Shown in pieces: positions 36,356-47,445 of a stretch of 64,000 nucleotides of DNA. Location of the stretch: assembly GCF_036347055.1 (NCBI RefSeq), contig NZ_CP108882.1, forward strand, positions 1,860,001-1,924,000, given 5' to 3'. The translations under genes and the position numbers were made by a program. Position 1 is the first letter of the stretch; every line of letters starts with the position of its first letter. The DNA comes from Streptomyces sp. NBC_00820 (GTDB lineage Bacteria; Actinomycetota; Actinomycetes; Streptomycetales; Streptomycetaceae). Under the pieces are notes generated by a model. The model searched no databases, was not told the origin of the DNA, and was given only the letters and a program-made list of their open reading frames with translations.

Positions 36356-36364
36356 CCCGACTAT
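36333..36364. promoter_or_regulatory. Adjoining palindromes over the Nudix/NrtR start codon
   Basis: TGGTCAACCTGACCA (36333-36347, 6-bp arms) adjoins ATAGTCATCCCGACTAT (36348-36364, 6-bp arms). The outer edges CTTTATGGTC and GACTATAAAG are also nearly complementary, so the whole 40-bp block is an imperfect palindrome. It covers the ATG at 36353-36355. A regulator bound here would block transcription or early elongation; autoregulation by the NrtR-type protein is the obvious candidate. Confidence 0.55.
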
Positions 36365-36430
36365 AAAGAAGGGGCGCCGCGGTCCGCAAGCCCCTCAGCG
36401 CCCCCTGGGGGCCCTTTCCCCGATACGACG

Positions 36431-36463
36431 ACGACCGGCCCCGGGAAACCCGGAACCGGCCGT
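36431..36463 (-). terminator. Probable terminator after rluB
   Basis: A 15-bp stem with three mismatches (36431-36445 with 36449-36463) and a 3-base loop lies 23 bp after the leftward rluB stop. Confidence 0.5.
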
Positions 36464-36485
36464 CACAGAGCTACGCAGGCGCCTC

Positions 36486-37559
36486 CTAGAGGTCGACCTC
36501 CTGCATGAGCATCCCGACCTCGGTGTTGGACAGGCGGCGCAGCCAGCCCGACTTCTGGTCGCCGAGGGTGATCGGCCCGAAGGAGGTGCGCACCAGCTTC
36601 TCGACCGGGAAGCCGGCCTCGGCCAGCATCCGGCGGACGATGTGCTTGCGGCCCTCGTGCAGGGTCACCTCGACCAGGTAGTTCTTGCCGGTCTGCTCGA
36701 CGACGCGGAAGTGGTCCGCGCGCGCGTAGCCGTCCTCCAGCTGGATGCCGTCCTTCAGACGCTTGCCCAGGTCGCGCGGGATCGGGCCGACGATGGCCGC
36801 GAGGTAGGTCTTCTTCACGCCGTACTTGGGGTGGGTGAGACGGTGGGCCAGCTCGCCGTGGTTGGTGAGCAGGATGACGCCCTCGGTCTCGGTGTCGAGC
36901 CGGCCGACGTGGAAGAGCCGCGTCTCACGGTTGGTGACGTAGTCACCGAGGCACTGCCGGCCGTCGGGGTCCTCCATCGTCGACACGACGCCGGCGGGCT
37001 TGTTCAGCGAGAAGAACTGGTACGACTGCGTGGCGACGGTCAGACCGTCGACCTTGACCTCGTCCTTCTCCGGGTCGACGCGGCGACCCTGCTCCAGCAC
37101 GATCTCGCCGTTGATCTCGACCCGGGACTGCTCGATCAGCTCCTCGCAGGCACGCCGGGAGCCGTAGCCCGCGCGCGCGAGGACCTTCTGCAGCCGCTCG
37201 CCCTCCTGCTCGGCGCCCGGGAAGGTCTTGGGCAGCTTGACGTCCGGCTTGCCGGCGTACCGGTCCCGGTTGCGCTCCTCGACCCGCGTCTCGTACTCAC
37301 GCGAGCGCGAGGGCACCGTACGGCCCCGTCCGGCGCCCTGCTGGGGCTGCTTGGGGCCGCCCTTGGCACCGCCGCGCGCCGCGCCGCCCCGGCCGGACTT
37401 GGGCCCCTCATGGGTGGCGCCGGGGCCCACGTCGTAGCGGCGCTCCTCGGGGCGGGGCTTGCTGGGACGGCCCTGCCCCTGGCGCTCATCCCTGTTCTTG
37501 CCGGCGCCGCGGGGGTTACCGCGCCCGCCGCCGCTCTTGCCGCTGCCGCTGCTTCGCAT
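36486..37559 (-). CDS. rluB: 23S rRNA pseudouridine synthase, RluB/RsuA family
   Basis: Counting from ATG 37559 gives 357 residues (a TTG directly before is possible). The first 115 residues are a basic Gly/Arg/Lys-rich disordered region. An S4 RNA-binding domain (about 118-175, ERLQKVLARAGYGSRRACEELI) precedes the synthase domain. The catalytic Asp222 lies in FHVGRLDTETEGVILL. It isomerises a uridine in rRNA. It follows scpB by 12 bp in the conserved scpA-scpB-rluB operon. The long basic tail is common in actinobacterial members. Confidence 0.93.
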   Translation of the reverse strand: MRSSGSGKSGGGRGNPRGAGKNRDERQGQGRPSKPRPEERRYDVGPGATHEGPKSGRGGAARGGAKGGPKQPQQGAGRGRTVPSRSREYETRVEERNRDRYAGKPDVKLPKTFPGAEQEGERLQKVLARAGYGSRRACEELIEQSRVEINGEIVLEQGRRVDPEKDEVKVDGLTVATQSYQFFSLNKPAGVVSTMEDPDGRQCLGDYVTNRETRLFHVGRLDTETEGVILLTNHGELAHRLTHPKYGVKKTYLAAIVGPIPRDLGKRLKDGIQLEDGYARADHFRVVEQTGKNYLVEVTLHEGRKHIVRRMLAEAGFPVEKLVRTSFGPITLGDQKSGWLRRLSNTEVGMLMQEVDL

Positions 37560-37571
37560 CAAAGTTCCGTC

Positions 37572-38222
37572 TTAGTCGTCCGCATCCTGGCCGCCGGGCG
37601 CGTCGGGCGCGTCCGGGTCGAACGACGGTACGCCTTCCTGGGTCTCGGCCTCGATCGCCTCCGCCTCCGGGAGGAAGGGCGCGAGCTCCGGGAGTTCGTC
37701 CAGGCCACGCAGGCCCATCCGCTCCAGGAAGTAGTTCGTCGTCGTGTACAGGATCGCACCTGTTTCGGGTTCCGCGCCCGTCTCCTCGACCAGACCCCGC
37801 TGCAGAAGGGTCCGCATCACGCCGTCGCAGTTGACTCCGCGCACGGCGGATACGCGGCTGCGGCTGACCGGCTGGCGGTAGGCGACGACGGCCAGGGTCT
37901 CCAGGGCCGCCTGGGTGAGGCGGGCGGTCTGGCCGTCCAGGACGAGCCGTTCCACGGCCGGCGCGTAGGCGGCACGGCTGTAGAAACGCCAGCCGCCCGC
38001 GACGAACCGCAGGTCGAAGCCGCGGCCCTGCACGGTGTAGTCGTCGGCCAGCTCCCGCAGCGCGTCCGCGATCTGCCGCGGGGGGCGTTCGAGGATCCGG
38101 GCCAGGTGCGCCTCGGTCGCGGGCTCGTCCACGACCATGAGGACCGCCTCCAGGGCGGGCTTGAGGTCGAGTCCGGCGACGGTACAAAGTCCTGCCGGAT
38201 GCTCTGCGGTCTCCTCGCTCAT
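37572..38222 (-). CDS. scpB: Segregation and condensation protein ScpB
   Basis: This 216-residue protein starts at ATG 38222, overlapping scpA (ATGA). It has two winged-helix domains: LKPALEAVLMVVDEPATEAHLARIL, then LTQAALETLAVVAYRQPVSRSRVSAVRGVN with RGLVEETG and the conserved YTTTNYFLERMGL block. The C-terminal 30 residues are acidic and disordered. ScpB dimers join ScpA and SMC to form the bacterial condensin complex that organises the chromosome. smc itself is outside the window. Confidence 0.95.
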   Translation of the reverse strand: MSEETAEHPAGLCTVAGLDLKPALEAVLMVVDEPATEAHLARILERPPRQIADALRELADDYTVQGRGFDLRFVAGGWRFYSRAAYAPAVERLVLDGQTARLTQAALETLAVVAYRQPVSRSRVSAVRGVNCDGVMRTLLQRGLVEETGAEPETGAILYTTTNYFLERMGLRGLDELPELAPFLPEAEAIEAETQEGVPSFDPDAPDAPGGQDADD

Positions 38223-39370
38223 GCCCTCTTCTCCTCCGCCGGTTCCTCGGCGTCCTTGGTGTCCTTGGCGTTTTTGGCGTCCTTGGCGCCCTTGCGCTCT
38301 TCGGGGTCCTCGGGCGGCCGGTCGAACTCGTCGGTGACCATCGGTGCCGCGTCCGCGTCCCCACCGGTCCAGCGCACCAGCAGCTCACCGAGCGCGGTCT
38401 CCTGGTCCAGGGCGACGGCCTTCTCGCGGTACAGCTCCAGCAGCGCGAGGAAGCGGGCCACGACGGTGAGGGTGTCGTCGGTGTCCTCCACCAGCGCGCG
38501 GAAGCTGACCTCGCCGAGCTCCCTCAGCCGTACGACGACGATCCCCGCCTGTTCCCGCACGCTCACCAGGGGTGCGTGGATGTGGTCCACGTACACCTGC
38601 GGCTCGGCCCTGGGCTGCATCGCCTTGACCGCGAGCTTCGCGAACCCCTCGGGTCCGATGCTGATCACGACCTCGGGCAGCAGCTCGGCGTGGTGCGGTT
38701 CGAGGCCGACGGTACGGGGGTGCCGGAGGGCCTCGTCGTCCAGGCGCTCGTTGAAGATGTCGGCGATCCGCTTGTACGCCCGGTACTGCAGCAGCCGCGC
38801 GAACAGCAGGTCCCGGGCCTCCAGCAGCGCCAGGTCGGCCTCGTCCTCCACCTCGGCGACGGGCAGCAGCCGGGCGGCCTTCAGGTCGAGCAGGGTCGCG
38901 GCGACCACGAGGAACTCGGTGGTCTGGTCCAGGTCCCAGTCCGGTCCCATGGCCCGGATGTGCGCCATGAACTCGTCCGTGACCTTGGACAGGGCCACCT
39001 CGGTGACGTCCAGCCGGTGCTTGGAGATGAGCTGGAGCAGCAGGTCGAAGGGCCCCTCGAAGTTGGCGAGGCGCACCTTGAAGACCCCGCCGACGCCGGA
39101 CGCCTCTCCCGACTCACCCCGGGACGGGACCTCGGCCGACCCGGGCTCGGGCGATCCGGCCTCGGGTGATCCGGCCTCGGGTGATCCGGCCTCGGGCGAT
39201 TCGGGCTGTGCCAGGACAGGCGCGGGCCGTTTCTCCGCCGGGGCGGGGGGCGCGGTGGCCGGCACGGGGGCGGCCGCGGCCGGTTCGGGAGGGATGCCTC
39301 CCGGGCCCCGGCCCAGCGCACGCCTGCGGCCGGGACCCGCGCCGGAGGTGGGAGCGTCGTTCGAGGTCAT
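38219..39370 (-). CDS. scpA: Segregation and condensation protein ScpA
   Basis: This is a 383-residue kleisin. The first 95 residues are Pro/Ala-rich with three perfect SPEAG repeats encoded by a 15-bp tandem repeat (about 39145-39190). The conserved N-terminal domain begins VRLANFEGPFDLLLQLISKHRLDVTEVALSKVTDEF. A winged helix near residues 285-345 (EVSFRALVEDTDDTLTVVARFLALLELYREKAV) should bind SMC. The C-terminal tail has KDAKNAKDTKDAEE from a 9-bp repeat (about 38255-38300). It bridges SMC heads with ScpB. It is longer than typical ScpA (about 250) because of the two disordered ends. Confidence 0.95.
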   Translation of the reverse strand: MTSNDAPTSGAGPGRRRALGRGPGGIPPEPAAAAPVPATAPPAPAEKRPAPVLAQPESPEAGSPEAGSPEAGSPEPGSAEVPSRGESGEASGVGGVFKVRLANFEGPFDLLLQLISKHRLDVTEVALSKVTDEFMAHIRAMGPDWDLDQTTEFLVVAATLLDLKAARLLPVAEVEDEADLALLEARDLLFARLLQYRAYKRIADIFNERLDDEALRHPRTVGLEPHHAELLPEVVISIGPEGFAKLAVKAMQPRAEPQVYVDHIHAPLVSVREQAGIVVVRLRELGEVSFRALVEDTDDTLTVVARFLALLELYREKAVALDQETALGELLVRWTGGDADAAPMVTDEFDRPPEDPEERKGAKDAKNAKDTKDAEEPAEEKRA

Positions 39371-39409
39371 GGCCGTCGCAGGCTACCGCTCGTTGTCCGG
39401 AGAAACCGG

Positions 39410-39958
39410 CTAGCGACCCCGCAGCCGGCGTACCAGGATGCTCGCTTCCCCGCGGGCCTCCAGGTCGGCGAGGACCACGGCGACCGCCTCGCGGACGATG
39501 CGGCCGCGGTCGACGGCGAGGCCGTGCTCGCCGCGCAGGACCAGCCGGGCGTGCTCGAGGTCCATGAGTTCCTCGGCGGAGACGTACACGGTGATCTTCT
39601 CGTCGTGGCGCTCACGCCCGCTGGGGCGCCGGGAGGCCTGCCTCCCCCGCTTGCGCGGCTGCGCGTCCGCGTCCGCGGTGCCAGAACCTTCCTGCGCCGC
39701 CTGTCGCCGGGCCGGCCGGGTGCCGGCGTCGGCCCCGTCCGTCCCGACCGCCGCCGCGTGCTCCGCGCCCTCGCCGTCGCCGCCCTGGACGGGCACCGAC
39801 TGCGGCGCGTCCTCGGCGGCGGCAGCGGCCGACGGGTCGCTCTCCCCCGCGGGAGCCGGCACCCGGGCCTCACCGCCCACCGCACGGCGGGGCGTGGAGG
39901 ACTGGAGCCCCATCCCCCCGGTCGTACGGAACAGTTCGTCGGCCCCGGGCAGACTCAC
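39410..39958 (-). CDS. Ribbon-helix-helix-like protein coupled to ParA
   Basis: This 182-residue protein is taken from GTG 39958, which overlaps the parA stop (GTGA). A GTG at 39970 is possible. The first 110 residues are Ala/Pro/Gly-rich and disordered, followed by basic PRKRGRQASRRPSGRERHD. The C-terminal 65 residues fit a ribbon-helix-helix fold: KITVYVSAEELMDLEHARLVLRGEHG, then DRGRIVREAVAVVLADLEARGE. In ParA systems a small RHH protein can be the DNA-binding partner, so a ParA-RHH pair acting with the ScpAB condensin is plausible. No partner site was found. Confidence 0.75.
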   Translation of the reverse strand: MSLPGADELFRTTGGMGLQSSTPRRAVGGEARVPAPAGESDPSAAAAAEDAPQSVPVQGGDGEGAEHAAAVGTDGADAGTRPARRQAAQEGSGTADADAQPRKRGRQASRRPSGRERHDEKITVYVSAEELMDLEHARLVLRGEHGLAVDRGRIVREAVAVVLADLEARGEASILVRRLRGR

Positions 39959-41130
39959 TCGGCGTGACACCGGGCGAGCACCTCCCTGGCGAGCTGGCGG
40001 TAGGCGGCGGCACCGACGGAGTTGGAGGCGTACGTGGTGATCGGCTCACCGGCGACCGTGGTCTCCGGGAAGCGGACCGTGCGCCCGATGACCGTGTGGT
40101 AGACGTGGTCGTCGAAGGCCTCGACGACACGCGCGAGCACCTCACGGCTGTGCACCGTGCGCGAGTCGTACATCGTGGCGAGGATGCCGTCGAGTTCCAG
40201 CTCGGGGTTGAGCCGCTCCTGGACCTTCTCGATCGTCTCGGTCAGCAGGGCCACACCGCGAAGGGCGAAGAACTCGCACTCCAGCGGCACGATCACCTTG
40301 TGCGCGGCCGTCAGCGCGTTGACGGTGAGCAGGCCGAGCGAGGGCTGACAGTCGATCACGATGTAGTCGTAGTCGTCCATCAGGGGCTTGAGCGCCCGCT
40401 GGAGGGTCGACTCGCGCGCGACCTCCGAGACCAGCTGGACCTCGGCGGCCGACAGGTCGATGTTGCTGGGCAGCAGGTCCATGTTGGGGACCGCCGTCTT
40501 CAGCAGGACCTCGTCCGCCGACATGCCCCGCTCCATGAGCAGGTTGTAGACGGTGAGGTCCAGCTCCATCGGGTTGACGCCGAGACCCACCGACAGCGCG
40601 CCCTGCGGGTCGAAGTCCACGAGCAGCACGCGCCGGCCGTACTCCGCGAGCGCGGCACCCAGGTTGATGGTCGACGTCGTCTTGCCGACGCCACCCTTCT
40701 GGTTGCACATCGCGATGATCTTCGCGGGGCCGTGGTCGGTCAGCGGGCCCGGGATCGGGAAGTACGGCAGCGGGCGCCCGGTCGGGCCGACGCGCTCGCG
40801 GCGCTGACGGGCCGCGTCGGGCGCGAGCGTGGCCGCGTACTCCGGATCGGGCTCGTACTCGGCGTCGGGGTCGTAGAAGTGCCCGTCGGGCAGTTCGTCG
40901 TAGACGGCGAGGTGGTTGTGGGGCGCGCCACTTCCGTCGCCGGCCATGGCGTTCACGTGATGGCCATCCATGCTCTGGTGTGCTGTCCGGGCCGTCTTCG
41001 GCCCCGGACTCTGGTGGGCTGCGAAGGTGCGCACTGCGACGGAGCCGACAGCCTCGAATCCCGTGGACCCCTGGTCCTGTGCCGGCATTCCTGGTTGCCC
41101 ACCCCCGGGAGAAAATGTCGACTCATTCAC
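39955..41130 (-). CDS. parA: ParA/Soj-family ATPase (orphan, near scpAB)
   Basis: This 391-residue protein is taken from GTG 41130 with AAGGAGG somewhat far upstream (13 bases). A variable N-terminus of about 130 residues precedes the ATPase domain. The deviant Walker A motif CNQKGGVGKTTSTINLG is at about 142-158. VLLVDFDPQGALSVGLG and YIVIDCQPSLGLLTVNAL are the A' and Walker B motifs. ParA ATPases form nucleotide-dependent dimers on DNA and position chromosomes or complexes. The usual parB neighbour is missing; an RHH protein follows instead. The main parAB pair lies at oriC in Streptomyces, so this is a second ParA. Confidence 0.9.
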   Translation of the reverse strand: MNESTFSPGGGQPGMPAQDQGSTGFEAVGSVAVRTFAAHQSPGPKTARTAHQSMDGHHVNAMAGDGSGAPHNHLAVYDELPDGHFYDPDAEYEPDPEYAATLAPDAARQRRERVGPTGRPLPYFPIPGPLTDHGPAKIIAMCNQKGGVGKTTSTINLGAALAEYGRRVLLVDFDPQGALSVGLGVNPMELDLTVYNLLMERGMSADEVLLKTAVPNMDLLPSNIDLSAAEVQLVSEVARESTLQRALKPLMDDYDYIVIDCQPSLGLLTVNALTAAHKVIVPLECEFFALRGVALLTETIEKVQERLNPELELDGILATMYDSRTVHSREVLARVVEAFDDHVYHTVIGRTVRFPETTVAGEPITTYASNSVGAAAYRQLAREVLARCHAE

Positions 41131-41391
41131 AAGTCGTCTTACCTCCTTGGTGACCAGGAAACTTCTAGACAAGGTCAGCGTGGCACCATGCCGACGGTTG
41201 GCGACTCTATGGCGTGTCGGCGGTCCGCAGCAACACAATCCGCCGGACCCGGCAGGATGTGTCGGCAATCAAACATCCAGCTGTCAAGGGCGTACGGCCG
41301 TCGCACAGCAGGTTTCACTGGTGTGCGAATCGGGCGAAGGGTTACGTTCGAGGCGAGTTGACCGAGTGTCGCAAAGTGACCATACACACAT

Positions 41392-41424
41392 CCGGCCGGA
41401 CCTTGTCGGGCAAGGTCCGGCCGG
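41392..41424 (-). terminator. Perfect 14-bp hairpin after ald
   Basis: Arms at 41392-41405 and 41411-41424 are perfectly complementary (CCGGCCGGACCTTG) with loop TCGGG. It lies 78 bp after the leftward ald stop and upstream of parA, so it is the likely ald terminator. The rest of the 41131-41502 spacer holds no gene. Confidence 0.7.
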
Positions 41425-41502
41425 GTGCGCGGTGTTGACGACCAGGGTTGACGAATCGTCGATCGCCTGATGGCGACTTAGTGACTCACCCGGTCACGGG
41501 CT

Positions 41503-42618
<1,116 letters not shown>

Positions 42619-42766
42619 GTCGATCACGGTCCTTGACTCAGGGGGTATGACGGGTGCGTCACCTGACATAGCCAGGCATGCCGGTGCACACCGGGAGACA
42701 CCGCAGGAGAACGTGCGGCAGAGCCAGTTTAATGAAGGTGTTCCGCGTGTCTAGCCTTTCATTGCA

Positions 42767-44833
42767 TCAATCTTCATCAGATGTTCTGCGGATTTCGCAG
42801 GCATCCTCGGCTTCACTCCCGCAGACCTCGTCCTCCGGGGCCTCTTCGTCCAGCATGCGCTCCGCCGCGACGCGGTGCAGGCGGGCGGCGACGGGGTCGC
42901 CGAGGCGGTCCAGAGTGTCGGCGAGCCGGAGCGAGAGCGCGGCCTGGAGCCGGGTGTCCTCGGCCCGCCGCGCCCACTCGATCGCCTCCCGGCAGGTCGC
43001 CAGCGACTCCGCGGGGCGCCCCGCGTACTCCTGGACCCGCGCCAGCTCGCTCAACGCGCGCGCGTGGGCGGCGACGTCACCCTCCTTGCGGTATCCGGCG
43101 ACGGCGGCCCGCCAGTTGCGCAGCGCCTCGCCGTAGCGGCCCGCGTAGGTGTGGGCGGTGCCGATCCGGCCGTACAGCCGGGCGGCCTGCGCCCGGTCGT
43201 CCCGGGCCAGCCGGTCGGCGAGGGCGCGGCCGAACCAGTCGGCGGCCCGGTCGTAGTCGTCCAGCTCCTGGTAGGCGCCGCCTACGGATTCCATCGCGCG
43301 GCCGGTGGCGTACGGGTCACCGGCCTCGCGTCCGGCGTCCAGCGCGGCCCGGTAGCGGACGAGCGCGTCCCGGGTACGGCCGGTCTGGGCGTCCAGGTCG
43401 CCGAGGTTCAGCAGGGCCGCGGCCCGCTCCCGGGGCAGCCCGCGCCGCTCGGCGACGTCGAGGACGAGACTGTGGACGCCGTACAGGTCGGGCGCGGCGG
43501 CCTGGGTGCCGACGTGCGCGACCAGGGCCCTGACCAGCTGGGACATCAGCCTGCGGGCGAGGGTGTCCAGCTCCCCGTCGGCCACGGCGAGCCGGACGGC
43601 GGCCAGCAGCGCGGGGCGGCGCACGTTCAGCCACTCGGCGGCGGCCCGGGGGGTGGGGAAGCGCAGCGCCGGGGGCAGGGACTGCAGCTTCTCCCGGGCC
43701 TGCGGGCTGTCGGTCTCGGTGATCGCCCGGCAGGACTGCAGCAGCCGCACATCGCGTTCGAGCAGGCGGGCGCGGGCCAGCTGGAGTTCGCCGGGCCGCT
43801 CCTGGCTCTCGGCGAGGGCGCGCAGCAGGGGGTGCAGGCAGCCGGGGACGTCGTACTCGGGCAGGGGGGACTCCACGGCCCGGAGCAGGCCGAGGGAGAC
43901 CAGCTCGTCCAGCGTGCCGCGGGCGGCGTTCACCGAGCAGCCGGCCAGTGCGGAGGCGGTGTGCGGGTCGATCAGCCCGGCCGGGGCCTGGGAGAGCAGT
44001 CGCAGTATCCGGGCGGTCTGGCCGGGCAGCTGGTCGTGCACGAGCCGGAAGACACGGGCGAGCGGGGCGGCGTCGGCGCCGTCCTCGGCGTCCTTGTGCA
44101 GGCGCTTGGCCAGGTCGGAGACGGCCGCCTGGGGCCGGGAGGCGAGCCAGCCGCCGGCCAGGGTGAGCGCGGCCGGCTGGCCCTGGCAGGCCTCGGCCAG
44201 GGTCTCGGCGGCACGAGGGTCGACGGTGATGCGGACCGAGCCGGTGTAGCGGGTGAGGAGTGCCACCGCCGACTTGGTGTCCAGGCCGCCGAGGGTGCAG
44301 GGGCGGACGTCGGAGATGCCGGTGAGCGGCCCGCCGGAGACGGCGACCACCAGGCAGTCCGGGGCGTCCGGCAGCAGCGCGTCGACCTGGTCGGCGCTCG
44401 CCGCGTCGTCCAGCAGGAGCAGGGACCGGCGCCCGGCGAGGGCCTCGCGCAGCGCCTCGGTCAGCTCGTCCTCGGCGGCCCCGGCGGGGGCCGGCGCCGC
44501 CAGCGCGGTGAGGAGTTCGCGGGCGGTGCGCTCGACCGGTACGGGGGTGCCGTCGGGCTCGCTGAGCCGGGCCCGCAGCACTCCGTCGGGGTAACGCTCC
44601 GCCACCTGCCGTACGAGCTCCTCGGCGAGCGCGGTCCGGCCGGAGCCGGGACGGCCCGCGACGAGGAGCACGCGGGCGCGGGGCGCCTTGCGGCCGGCGA
44701 GGGTGTCCAGTCCCGTGCGCGCGATGTCGGCGCGCAGCTCCTTCAGCTCGCGTGTGCGGCCGAGGAACCGGCCCTCCGCGACCGAGTGTCCCGACAGCCG
44801 CACGCCGCCTGCGTCCACCGCCTGATCCGTCAC
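42767..44833 (-). CDS. STAND-like NTPase with TPR repeats, altered Walker A
   Basis: This 688-residue protein starts at GTG 44833 behind GGGAG (eight bases); an earlier GTG at 44842 is possible. The NTPase domain begins FLGRTRELKELRADI, as in AfsR/NB-ARC proteins. Its P-loop reads AGRPGSGRTAL (60-68), with Arg where the conserved Lys should be. Walker B-like RRSLLLLDDAA and a winged-helix segment follow. TPR repeats fill about residues 480-660 (GDLDAQTGRTRDALVRYRAALD and similar). It lacks the DNA-binding domain of SARP regulators, so it may be a scaffold or signalling protein. The activity of an Arg P-loop is doubtful. Confidence 0.78.
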   Translation of the reverse strand: MTDQAVDAGGVRLSGHSVAEGRFLGRTRELKELRADIARTGLDTLAGRKAPRARVLLVAGRPGSGRTALAEELVRQVAERYPDGVLRARLSEPDGTPVPVERTARELLTALAAPAPAGAAEDELTEALREALAGRRSLLLLDDAASADQVDALLPDAPDCLVVAVSGGPLTGISDVRPCTLGGLDTKSAVALLTRYTGSVRITVDPRAAETLAEACQGQPAALTLAGGWLASRPQAAVSDLAKRLHKDAEDGADAAPLARVFRLVHDQLPGQTARILRLLSQAPAGLIDPHTASALAGCSVNAARGTLDELVSLGLLRAVESPLPEYDVPGCLHPLLRALAESQERPGELQLARARLLERDVRLLQSCRAITETDSPQAREKLQSLPPALRFPTPRAAAEWLNVRRPALLAAVRLAVADGELDTLARRLMSQLVRALVAHVGTQAAAPDLYGVHSLVLDVAERRGLPRERAAALLNLGDLDAQTGRTRDALVRYRAALDAGREAGDPYATGRAMESVGGAYQELDDYDRAADWFGRALADRLARDDRAQAARLYGRIGTAHTYAGRYGEALRNWRAAVAGYRKEGDVAAHARALSELARVQEYAGRPAESLATCREAIEWARRAEDTRLQAALSLRLADTLDRLGDPVAARLHRVAAERMLDEEAPEDEVCGSEAEDACEIRRTSDED

Positions 44834-45001
44834 GGGCCACACTCCCGTCCCACCGCACGCGCAAGCCCGCCGGGTCTCCGGTGCGGGCGATCAGAGCCTA
44901 GTTCACGCTCTGCGACGTTCCCGGCGGAGCACGGCGGGCACATCCCCCGATCGGATCAGGCGATGGTCACACCAATACGCCGACGGCGGGCGGGGGTACC
45001 T

Positions 45002-45077
45002 CGGACGGCGGAGTCCGGACGCTTCGGGCGGCGGAGTCCGGTCGGGTCAGGAGGCGGAGGCCGGACGCTTCAGGAGG
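45002..45077. repeat. Degenerate 23-bp tandem repeat reaching the Nudix stop codon
   Basis: Units at 45002-45024, 45025-45047 and 45048-45070, plus a partial fourth copy, share the CGGAGTCCGGACGCTT-type core. The array begins inside the 3' end of the leftward Nudix gene, includes its stop (45070-45072), and continues into the spacer. Confidence 0.75.
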
Positions 45078-45696
45078 CGAAGGGACGCGCGGGCCACGGG
45101 GCGTCGGCCGGGCGCAGGGCGTCGACGCCGTCCCCGGCGCGGGTGGCGACCAGGGCCAGGACGCCCACCACGAGGCAGTTGTTGTGCACGTCACCGGCGA
45201 GCACCAGGCGCACCAGCTCGTCGACCGGCACGCGCGCGTACGCCATGTCGGTCTCCTCGTGCTCCGTCACGAACCGCTCGCCCTCGGCCTCGGACAGATC
45301 GCGGGCGAGGAAGATCCGTACGGCCTCGTCGCAGCCGCCGGGCGTGGTGTACACGTCGGTCAGCACCCGCCAGTCCCCCGCCTTGACGTGCGCCTCCTCG
45401 TACAGCTCGCGCTGGGCGGCGTGCAGCGGGTTCTCGCCGGGCACGTCGAGCAGGCCGGCCGGGATCTCCCAGAGCTTGTGCCGGACGGGGTGGCGGTACT
45501 GGTTGATGAGCAGGACCCGGTCCTGCTCGTCGAGGGCGAGGACGGCGACCGAGCCGGGGTGCACCTGGTAGTCGCGGCGGACCACCGAGCCGTCGGGCAT
45601 GACCACGTCGTCCGTGCGCACGGAGGTCTTGTTGCCCGTGAAGGGGGTCTCCGTCGCCCGGATCTCCCACTCCTCGGGGGTGTCCTTGATGGTCAT
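45070..45696 (-). CDS. Nudix hydrolase, ADP-ribose pyrophosphatase type
   Basis: This 208-residue protein starts at ATG 45696. An N-terminal swapped beta-sheet region (FTGNKTSVRTDDVVMPDGSVVRRDY) and the WEIPAGLLDVPGENPLHAAQRELYEEAHV Nudix box (about 76-104) match ADP-ribose pyrophosphatases. The box keeps all catalytic Glu residues but has His where the final Gly is usual. The YTTPGGCDEAVRIFLARDL loop is typical. It hydrolyses ADP-ribose or related sugar nucleotides to AMP and ribose-5-phosphate. It is 99 bp downstream of pyrG, the usual actinobacterial arrangement. Confidence 0.88.
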   Translation of the reverse strand: MTIKDTPEEWEIRATETPFTGNKTSVRTDDVVMPDGSVVRRDYQVHPGSVAVLALDEQDRVLLINQYRHPVRHKLWEIPAGLLDVPGENPLHAAQRELYEEAHVKAGDWRVLTDVYTTPGGCDEAVRIFLARDLSEAEGERFVTEHEETDMAYARVPVDELVRLVLAGDVHNNCLVVGVLALVATRAGDGVDALRPADAPWPARPFAS

Positions 45697-45795
45697 GCCC
45701 TGTCCTTCCACACGCTTTCGAAAAAGACCGGCTCAGACGAAACCGGGGTGCGCACCTTCGCAGGTCCGCACCCCGGCCACCGTACAACTGGTGTG

Positions 45796-47445
<1,650 letters not shown>

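Noticed and set aside
42875..45571. 898-codon open frame on the plus strand
   Set aside because: It runs antisense through the NTPase/TPR gene and the Nudix gene and has no recognisable motif or ribosome site. It is a GC-bias shadow.
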